This document shows positions 8,808-15,343 of a stretch of 64,000 nt of DNA, piece by piece (position 1 is the stretch's first letter; every line of letters starts with the position of its first letter). The notes beneath the pieces are model-generated. The model ran no database searches. It was not told the origin of the DNA and was given only the letters and a program-made list of their open reading frames with translations. This DNA comes from Pedobacter endophyticus (GTDB lineage Bacteria; Bacteroidota; Bacteroidia; Sphingobacteriales; Sphingobacteriaceae): positions 1,798,001-1,862,000 of the forward strand of contig NZ_CP064939.1 of assembly GCF_015679185.1 (NCBI RefSeq), written 5' to 3'. Made by a program: the position numbers and the translations under genes.

Positions 8808-9485
8808 ATGAACGTACTAATTGTCGAAGATGAGAAAAGTTTGGCGCTTGAAATGGATGAGTTTCTAAGTAAGGAAGGTTTCATTGTTGAACACGCCTGG
8901 AAGAAATCGTCGGCTGGGGAAAAAATCTTTGTAAATAATTATGACTTCATCCTGCTGGATTTGGGTCTGCCGGACGGTGATGGCTTTGAGCTACTAAAAC
9001 AACTTAAAGGGACGAAAGATCGCGATGACGCGGTAATTATCCTCACTGCCCGAAGCGCTGTAGACGACCGGATTAAGGGACTCGACGAAGGCGCTGACGA
9101 TTATCTCCCAAAACCTTTTTCGTTAAACGAGCTTCTGGCACGAATGCACGCCATTACCAGAAGAAAGCACAAGCTGGAAAAAAACGAAATCAACGTGCAC
9201 AACTTCTTGTTAAACATCCAAAACCGAACGGTATCATTCGGCGATGAGCGATTAAACTTAACGAAAAAAGAATACGAAATTTTCAATTATCTGGTGCTGA
9301 ACAAAAATCGGGTGGTATCAAGAATGAGTTTGACGGAGCATGTGTGGGGCGATATTTTGGAGGTAAACTCTGATTCGAACTTTGTTGATGTACATGTTAA
9401 AAATCTGCGCAAAAAACTAGCCGCAGCTACGCCAATAGATTGGTTTGAAACGGTAAGAAGCATCGGTTATCGGATTAATTGTTAA
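8808..9485 (+). CDS. OmpR-family response regulator (second two-component pair)
   Basis: A 225-residue regulator with receiver residues E7/D8, phosphoacceptor D51 (FILLDLGLPDGDG), conserved T (IILTARS) and K (LPKPFSL), followed by a winged-helix DNA-binding domain ending FVDVHVKNLRKKL...RSIGYRINC. It belongs to the group that pairs with short-linker kinases such as QseB-like regulators. Its kinase lies downstream on the same strand but 434 bp away. The gap is filled by word repeats and a five-unit hairpin array, an unusual separation for a regulator-kinase pair. Confidence 0.92.
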   Translation: MNVLIVEDEKSLALEMDEFLSKEGFIVEHAWKKSSAGEKIFVNNYDFILLDLGLPDGDGFELLKQLKGTKDRDDAVIILTARSAVDDRIKGLDEGADDYLPKPFSLNELLARMHAITRRKHKLEKNEINVHNFLLNIQNRTVSFGDERLNLTKKEYEIFNYLVLNKNRVVSRMSLTEHVWGDILEVNSDSNFVDVHVKNLRKKLAAATPIDWFETVRSIGYRINC

Positions 9486-9600
9486 AAAAGTCCGAAAGTC
9501 TGAGGTCCGGAAGTCGGAAGTCTGCGAGCAGAAAGGATAAAGTCCGAAAGTCCGAGGTCAGAAAGTCGGAAGTCTGCGAGCAGAAAAAACAATTTACAAA
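9486..9600. repeat. Low-complexity word array (AAGTCCGAAAGTCNGAGG type)
   Basis: Immediately after the regulator stop codon the words GTCCGAAAGTC, GAGGTC, GGAAGTC and TGCGAGCAGAAA are repeated twice in slightly changed form. The same vocabulary occurs at 26.2-26.4, 41.3-41.4 and 63.4 kb. No coding sense was found. Confidence 0.7.
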
Positions 9601-9610
9601 TATTCACGAC

Positions 9611-9915
9611 AAGTCATCCGATGAATATCTGCATGTTGTATATATTCATCGGATGACTCATAAACCAATACAAGTCATCCGATGAATATCTGCATGTTGT
9701 CTATATTCATCGGATGACTCATAAACCAATACAAGTCACCCGATGAATATCTGCATGTTGTTTATATTCATCGGATGACTCATAAACCAATACAAGTCAT
9801 CGGATGAATATCTGCATGTTGTCTATATTCATCGGATGACTCATAAACCAATACAAGTCATCCGATGAATATCTGCATGTTGTTTATATTCATCGGATGA
9901 CTCATAAACCAGTGA
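9611..9915 (+). repeat. Five tandem 61-bp hairpin units between regulator and kinase genes
   Basis: Unit starts lie at 9611, 9672, 9733, 9794 and 9855, an exact 61-bp period. In unit 1 AGTCATCCGATGAATAT (9612-9628) pairs perfectly with ATATTCATCGGATGACT (9642-9658), a 17-bp stem with a 13-base loop. The linker is CATAAACCAATACA. Units 3 and 4 each have one changed base in the left arm and the loop varies at one position, while the right arms are constant. The kinase ATG (9920) follows 5 bp after the array. A single copy of the same stem lies at 40163-40213, so it is a dispersed element expanded in tandem here. Confidence 0.95.
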
Positions 9916-9919
9916 ACGA

Positions 9920-11224
9920 ATGAAATTACAGGTTAAATTTTCCTTGTACAATGCAATTACTAAAATCGCTACAATTTTGGTTTTGGGCGCAATCATTTTA
10001 TTTTCACTGAATCAGCTTGCTTATAATCAATTAGACAACAGATTGCTCAAAAAAAAGAGCAAGATTATCAAAAATCTCGACGACCGCGAAATTGATAGCC
10101 TTTTAAACAAGGGGGAATCGTTTACGGACTACAATATATTAAAGGAAGAATTTATTGTTTTAACGGATGTACCGGATAACCAAAAAGGCTCGGCAGCGAT
10201 TTTTTTTACAGAGAAACGAGAAATTGAGGGCGACATTGAGGTTTACCGCATCTTAAACTACAAATTTTCGTACCACACGAATTGGTATAATCTCGAAATT
10301 GGCGAAACGATGACGGCATTGCAGTCGATCAAAAACTCCATCAGGTTTTACATGCTCGTCGTTCTGGTGTCTGCACTACTTATCTCTTTATTAACGGATT
10401 ATGCATTTTCTAAATTTCTATTAAAGCCGTTTTACGTTATTATCGACAAAAAAATTAATCGGGTAAACGATCCATTGCATTTCAACTATACGAATATTGC
10501 AACAACTACGGACGATTTTAAGATTTTAGACGATAGCGTAAATTCGTTAATGCGCAAAATAAACACACTGTTTGCGCTCGAAAAGCAGTTTATAGCCAAC
10601 GTATCGCACGAGCTACTTACGCCTATTTCGGTTTTAAGTACGCGTTTTGAAAACATGCTGAGCACAACCGGAATTTCGGTAGAACACGAGAATAAAATCT
10701 ATGCTTCGCTGAAAGTACTTAAGGGATTAAAAGGCATTATCAACAGTTTACTATTAATCTCTAAAGTAGAAAACAACCAATACTTAAAAAGGGAAGAAAT
10801 TAGCCTGAAACAAGAAATTGAAGATCTTTACGATGATCTGGAAGATCGCATTGCGGATAAAGCGATTGTTTACCATGTTGATTTAAGGGAAGATTTTCAC
10901 TTTACGGGCAATAAGGCGTTGATTGATACGCTGCTGATGAACATCATTAACAACGCTATAAAGTACAATCGGGAGGGGGGTTCGATCTCAATCACGGACA
11001 AAAAAACTGATCAAAATTATGTATTGAGGATTATGGACACGGGGCTGGGCATGAGCAAGGATTTACAGGGGAATGCTTTCGATCGGTTTGAACGTGGAAA
11101 CACGGGGGAAAGCGGTTTTGGGCTGGGCCTCGCCATTGTTCGGAGCATCGCCAATTTCCATAAAATCGGCATAGAGATCAATTCGGAGGAAAATAAGGGA
11201 ACAACAATTTCCTTAATTTTTTAA
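9920..11224 (+). CDS. Sensor histidine kinase (second two-component pair)
   Basis: A 434-residue membrane kinase expected to partner the regulator at 8808. It has two membrane segments (~12-32 and ~142-160) flanking a periplasmic region of about 110 residues; no clear HAMP domain is seen between segment 2 and the kinase core. The phosphorylated histidine is H230 in NVSHELLTPISVL, where Leu replaces the common Arg after HEL. The ATPase domain has NIINNAIKYNREGG, DTGLGMS, FDRFERG and GFGLGLAIV. Translation starts just after a hairpin array, so kinase expression may be uncoupled from the regulator. Confidence 0.9.
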   Translation: MKLQVKFSLYNAITKIATILVLGAIILFSLNQLAYNQLDNRLLKKKSKIIKNLDDREIDSLLNKGESFTDYNILKEEFIVLTDVPDNQKGSAAIFFTEKREIEGDIEVYRILNYKFSYHTNWYNLEIGETMTALQSIKNSIRFYMLVVLVSALLISLLTDYAFSKFLLKPFYVIIDKKINRVNDPLHFNYTNIATTTDDFKILDDSVNSLMRKINTLFALEKQFIANVSHELLTPISVLSTRFENMLSTTGISVEHENKIYASLKVLKGLKGIINSLLLISKVENNQYLKREEISLKQEIEDLYDDLEDRIADKAIVYHVDLREDFHFTGNKALIDTLLMNIINNAIKYNREGGSISITDKKTDQNYVLRIMDTGLGMSKDLQGNAFDRFERGNTGESGFGLGLAIVRSIANFHKIGIEINSEENKGTTISLIF

Positions 11225-11263
11225 AATGAAATTTAACTGATAAGGTTATGGTTTGCAAATGAG

Positions 11264-11271
11264 TACCTTTG
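11264..11271 (+). promoter_or_regulatory. TAnnTTTG -7 element before the 7TM-DISM fusion gene
   Basis: TACCTTTG matches the Bacteroidota -7 consensus and lies 7 bp before ATG 11279. It would make the fusion gene separately transcribed from the kinase 54 bp upstream, with almost no 5' leader. No clear -33 partner at standard spacing. Confidence 0.45.
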
Positions 11272-11278
11272 CCTTCTC

Positions 11279-13183
11279 ATGGTGAAGTCATCCGCGCTAC
11301 AGAAAACATTTGTTTTTTTATACTTCTTCTTATTTGTTTTGGTTTCGGGCTTGAAGGCCCAAAAGCCGGTACAAATACAGGATTCGGTTCCGCAACATAT
11401 TTTTACCTTTGAGGAGATTGAAATACTCGAGGATGCTGGCAATAAACTGTCTTTTGATGAAGTAAAGAGCGAAAAGTTTGGCCATCTCTTTAAGGCAAGC
11501 CTGTCGAGCACGCCTCAAACCACAGATTTAAACAAAACGTATTGGTTTCGCATCAAGATAAAGCCTAACGAATCGGCTACAAAATCTTTCCTGCTCGAGT
11601 TTTTCGATCAAACCATCGATCACATTACCGCTTATATTCCGCAGGCCGGCAATAAATATATCATCGAGCATTTGGGCGATGCAAATGCGTTTAACAACCG
11701 TTTGGTACACCATAAAAACTTCGAAATTCCCATTCGGAATGAGGGAAAGGAAGCGCAAACCTATTATTTCAAAATTAGTTCATCGCAAATAGCGGATGTT
11801 ATTGTGGTGCTGAGAACGACGCAATGGTTTATATCGTACGCCCTCGATGAATATTTCTACTTCGGCATTTTTTACGGAATGATCCTGGTATTTAGTTTCT
11901 ACAACCTGATTATGTACATTGCCATACGGCAGAAACAATACCTTTTCTACGTGCTGTACAATTTGAGCGTGGGCTTTTTCGAAATGAGCACTGATGGTAT
12001 TGCCTACCAGTATTTATGGCCAAATGCGCCCGGCTGGAACGAGCTTGCCTATGCTTTTGCGTTATGTGCGACGAGTATTTTTGCCTTACTTTTTACCCGC
12101 GAGTTATTGTTGGTTAAAGGGAAGGCGCCTAAGCTGAACAAAGTTATTATAACTGTAATATCTGTACGGCTGGCATTTTTTGCTTATAGCTATTTTTTCG
12201 ATCAAACGCTGTTCAGTTACAAGTTTATCGAAGCCATTCCGCTGGCTGTTGCGTTTTTTACGGGCATTTATATCTTCAAAAAAGGTTATCAACCGGCAAG
12301 GTTCTTCGTTTTGGGTTATAGTTTTCTTTTTGCGGGTTTTACGCTAAAGTTTTTGATTATGCTTGGCATCAGCTGGCTTAATTTTGGGGCGGTAAGCTAC
12401 TATAGTTTAAGTTTTTGCTTTATCCTGGAAATGATTTTCCTTTCATTTGCCATCGGCGATAAGGTTCGTATTTTAAAATTAAAGAAAGATAAGGCGCAAC
12501 AGAATATTATTAAACAAATGGCGGTTAATGCGCAGTTAAAAGATACGCTTAACCAGGAGCTTGAAACGAAGGTAGAGGAACGCACGAGAGAGGTTTACCA
12601 CAAATCGCTCATTATCGAAAGCAAAAATCAGGCGCTGGAACAGGCAAACGCCCTGCTGCAGCAGCAGGCAGAAGAAATTTCGCGAATGAACGTTTTGCTT
12701 GAGCACGATAACGAAGAACTTCAAACAAACGTTGAAAGGGTAACGAGAGACCGTGTGATGAGCACTGAGGTAGATTTTGAAGAGTTTAGTAAAATTTATC
12801 CGGATAAAGAAAGTTGCTACCAATTTTTGGCGGACCTGAAATGGAAAAACGGTTACCATTGCCGCAAATGCAATAACGACCATTACTTTAACGGGCACAT
12901 TATGCATAGCCGGCGTTGCAGTAAATGCGGCTACGAAGAATCGGTTACTACTTACACCATTTTCCACAATACGCGCATCCCGATTAATAAGGCTTTTTAC
13001 ATGATTTTCCTTATTTATTCCTCGAAGGGAAAAATATCCTCACATAAACTCTCGGAATTGCTTGGCATTAGGCAAAGCACTTGCTGGACGTTCGGTTCGC
13101 GAATTAAAAAAGCAATGGAAGACCGGAAAAAAACGCTCAAAAAAACAGGTAAAAACGGCTGGAGCCAGCTTGTAGTTGAGTAA
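11279..13183 (+). CDS. 7TM-DISM receptor fused to an IS1595-type transposase zinc-ribbon/HTH domain
   Basis: A 634-residue protein with an unusual domain order. Residues 1-27 are a signal peptide, ~30-180 a 7TMR-DISMED2-like extracytoplasmic beta domain, ~190-400 seven membrane helices of the 7TMR-DISM type, and ~405-505 a coiled coil rich in Glu/Gln (QELETKVEERTREV). The C-terminal ~120 residues do not look like a kinase or cyclase. They show a zinc ribbon with C528-x2-C531 and C547-x2-C550, then SVTTYTIFHNTRIPINKAF and a helical LSELLGIRQSTCWTFGSRI. That is the order of the N-terminal half of IS1595-family transposases (zinc ribbon plus HTH). The catalytic DDE/DDN domain is absent and the frame ends cleanly. 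I infer a membrane-tethered DNA-binding receptor; direct proof of DNA binding is lacking. Confidence 0.85.
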   Translation: MVKSSALQKTFVFLYFFLFVLVSGLKAQKPVQIQDSVPQHIFTFEEIEILEDAGNKLSFDEVKSEKFGHLFKASLSSTPQTTDLNKTYWFRIKIKPNESATKSFLLEFFDQTIDHITAYIPQAGNKYIIEHLGDANAFNNRLVHHKNFEIPIRNEGKEAQTYYFKISSSQIADVIVVLRTTQWFISYALDEYFYFGIFYGMILVFSFYNLIMYIAIRQKQYLFYVLYNLSVGFFEMSTDGIAYQYLWPNAPGWNELAYAFALCATSIFALLFTRELLLVKGKAPKLNKVIITVISVRLAFFAYSYFFDQTLFSYKFIEAIPLAVAFFTGIYIFKKGYQPARFFVLGYSFLFAGFTLKFLIMLGISWLNFGAVSYYSLSFCFILEMIFLSFAIGDKVRILKLKKDKAQQNIIKQMAVNAQLKDTLNQELETKVEERTREVYHKSLIIESKNQALEQANALLQQQAEEISRMNVLLEHDNEELQTNVERVTRDRVMSTEVDFEEFSKIYPDKESCYQFLADLKWKNGYHCRKCNNDHYFNGHIMHSRRCSKCGYEESVTTYTIFHNTRIPINKAFYMIFLIYSSKGKISSHKLSELLGIRQSTCWTFGSRIKKAMEDRKKTLKKTGKNGWSQLVVE

Positions 13184-13528
13184 GCGTTTTAACGTTTGGT
13201 TTTGCGTTGGAGTTGTTAGAGATGAGTTTAGCTACAGTAAGGGAGTTTTAACGCTGTCATGCTGAATTTTAATTTATTGCATAAAAACCGATATGAATGA
13301 TGTGTGAAATTTATCCGTTCGCTATCGGCGCCATGGGTCCCCCTTCGAAGGGGGCAGTGCCAAAGGCATCCCTTTGGGAGGGGATGATTTCAAAAAAATC
13401 CTCTCCCTTTGTATGGATTCCTGTGTTTTTCGGTTGTGCAACCCTTCCAAATAAGGTCGGAACAGGTCTCCAAAGAGGGACAATGAGACAGTACTTTGAA
13501 CCCGAAGTAATAAAACGTCAATGGTAGG
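13184..13528. repeat. Intergenic repeats, composite element with a different core
   Basis: From ~13262 the usual leader (TTTTAATTTATTGCATAAAA) begins, but the core is CCCCCTTCGAAGGGGG (13338-13353) followed by further CCCTTTGGGAGGGG-like pairs. The end is AAAACGTCAATGGTAG at about 13512-13527. No gene is supported; open frames here run through the repeat. Confidence 0.6.
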
Positions 13529-14128
13529 AATAATTTATTGAATAAAAACCGATATAAAGTGACGTTGTTTTTTAGAAGAATATCCTAGAGGGTTCGTCAT
13601 TTCGACCGAAGTGCTCCATAGGAGCTCCTTTGGAGGAGAAATCTTTGCGCAAAGTTAGGTTCAAAGATTTCTCGGCTGTGCTCGAAATGACGATTTTTAT
13701 GTTGTTTTTGAAGAACGTCAATGGTAGTTTTAATTTATTGAATAAAAACCGATATAAAGTGACGTTGTTTTTTAGAAGAATATCCTAGAGGGTTCGTCAT
13801 TTCGACCGAAGTGCTCCATAGGAGCTCCTTTGGAGGAGAAATCTTTGCGCAAAGTTAGGTTCAAAGATTTCTCGGCTGTGCTCGAAATGACGATTTTTAT
13901 GTTGTTTTTGAAGAACGTCAATGGTAGGGGTAATTTATTGAATAAAAACCGATATAAAGTGACGTTGTTTTTTAGAAGAATATCCTAGAGGGTTCGTCAT
14001 TTCGACCGAAGTGCTCCATAGGAGCTCCTTTGGAGGAGAAATCTTTGCGCAAAGTTAGGTTCAAAGATTTCTCGGCTGTGCTCGAAATGACGATTTTTAT
14101 GTTGTTTTTGAAGAACGTCAATAGTAGT
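13529..14128 (+). repeat. Three tandem copies of a 200-bp composite palindromic element
   Basis: The motif GGTTCGTCATTTCGACC recurs with CGTCAT at 13595, 13795 and 13995, an exact 200-bp period. Each unit has an AT-rich leader TAATTTATTGAATAAAAACC, then GTGACGTT and a large inverted repeat. In it CGTCATTTCGA pairs with TCGAAATGACG, and AGAAATCTTTG pairs with CAAAGATTTCT inside. The unit ends AACGTCAATGGTAG. The copies are practically identical apart from three junction bases between units (GAA, TTT, GGG), which suggests recent amplification. Confidence 0.9.
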
Positions 14129-14250
14129 TTTAATTTCTCAGAGAAAAAGATCATTATCAGTGACGTTTTAAAGCGGTCGTCATCCGATAGCTATCGGTAC
14201 AGGCTGAGGATGACGACCGTTCATAGTTGGTGTTTCATACGCAATAATCC
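14129..14250 (+). repeat. Composite element with ATCCGATAGCTATCGG core
   Basis: The end of the third 200-bp unit runs into another leader (TTTTAATTTCTCAGAGAAAA), CAGTGACGTTTT, then GCGGTCGTCAT with core CCGATAGCTATCGG and GATGACGACCGTTC as the closing arm. It has the same frame as the neighbouring units with a different core. Confidence 0.7.
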
Positions 14251-14930
14251 TAAATGCGGAAGCAATAATTCTAAATGCGGAAGCGATAATTCTAAATACA
14301 GGCCCTAATTCTTAGTTGCAGGTGCCAGATTATTAATTGCAGGTGCCAGGTTATTAAATGCAAGTGCCAGGTTATTAAATGGAAGTGCCAGGTTATTAAA
14401 TGCAGGTGCCAGGTTATTAAATGCAAGTGCCAGGTTATTAAATGCAGGTGCCAGGTTATTAAATGCAAGTGCCAGGTTATTAAATGCAAGTGCCAGGTTA
14501 TTAAATGCAGGTGCCAGGTTATTAAATGCGAGTGCCAGGTTATTAAATGCAAGTGCTAGGTTATTAAATGCAAGTGCCAGGTTATTAAATGCAAGTGCTA
14601 GGTTATTAAATGCAAGTGCTAGGTTATTAAATGCAAGTGCTAGGTTATTAAATGTAAGTGCTAGGTTATTAAATGAAAGTGCCAGGTTATTAAATGGAGG
14701 TGCCAGGTTATTAAATGTAAGTGCCAGGTTATTAAATGCAAGTGCTAGGTTATTAAATGCAAGTGCCAGGTTATTAAATGAAAGTGCTAGGTTATTAAAT
14801 GCAAGTGCTAGGTTATTAAATGCAAGTGCTAGGTTATTAAATGCAAGTGCTCGGTTATTAAATGTAAGTGCTAGGTTATTAAATGAAAGTGCCAGGTTAT
14901 TAAATGGAGGTGCCAGGTTATTCTTCTTTT
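14251..14930. repeat. 21-bp tandem array, about 29 copies, with a diverged lead-in
   Basis: The unit is GGTTATTAAATGCAAGTGCCA with point variants, running from ~14312 to ~14925. A lead-in of three units of AATAATTCTAAATGCGGAAGC (also 21 bp, partly alignable) lies at 14243-14300. A block of several distinctive variants starting AATGTAAGTGCTAGG recurs exactly 210 bp apart (14651 and 14861), so ten-unit blocks have duplicated. Because 21 is a multiple of three, reverse-strand frames stay open and read as a seven-residue repeat NNLALAF, but no credible start region or secretion signal precedes it. Confidence 0.92.
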
Positions 14931-15343
14931 CCACGTTATAATTGGCGATTTGACATGAGCGGTTGTTATCCTTTCTGAAACTTGATCGTAATACTAAAGC
15001 TTTAAGATTCCCGCCTGCGCGGGAAAGACGACTGCAAGCATTAAACGAGCGCCTTTTCAACCTTCTTAAGTCACCAGTTTGTCTTTTTAAGCTTTGTTTA
15101 AATAAAAAAGCTTGGGGTATTTAAGCGTATCAAAATGTACCCGAATGCCAACTATTTGCAGCCTGTTATCTTCTGATAATCAGCGCTAAAACCTACAATT
15201 GAACAATGGTATCAAAGCGTATCAATAATTTATCAACATCTTAATTATCAATAACTTACAGTGAAATTTTAATGTAAACAACTTGTTTTTAACATTAAAT
15301 CAATGGTAACTTTACAGCCACAATTATTAACAGAGCAAAAATT
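14931..15343. promoter_or_regulatory. Upstream region of the SusCD-GH30 operon with candidate promoter
   Basis: A CCCGCCTGCGCGGG palindrome followed by AAAGACGACTG lies at 15010-15034. The remaining ~300 bp is AT-rich and unique in the window. TTG (15283-15285) and TAACTTTA (15307-15314), 21 bp apart, resemble the Bacteroidota -33/-7 pair and would start transcription about 20-25 bp before the susC ATG at 15344. No gene is visible. Confidence 0.5.

Noticed and set aside
9611..9915. CRISPR array
   Set aside because: The units are contiguous and nearly identical over all 61 bp, including the loop and linker. There are no unique spacers and no cas genes, so it is a tandem hairpin array.
13184..14250. 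Remnant IS1595 insertion after the fusion gene
   Set aside because: If the C-terminus of the fusion were a recent IS insertion, catalytic-domain remnants or terminal repeats should follow. The downstream DNA is only composite palindromic repeats and no DDE-like frame was found.
14305..15060. Reverse-strand frame coding a 251-residue NNLALAF repeat protein
   Set aside because: The frame is open only because the unit is 21 bp. Its N-terminal part translates the CCCGCCTGCGCGGG repeat and promoter DNA; there is no plausible start or secretion signal, and another reverse frame is open as well.
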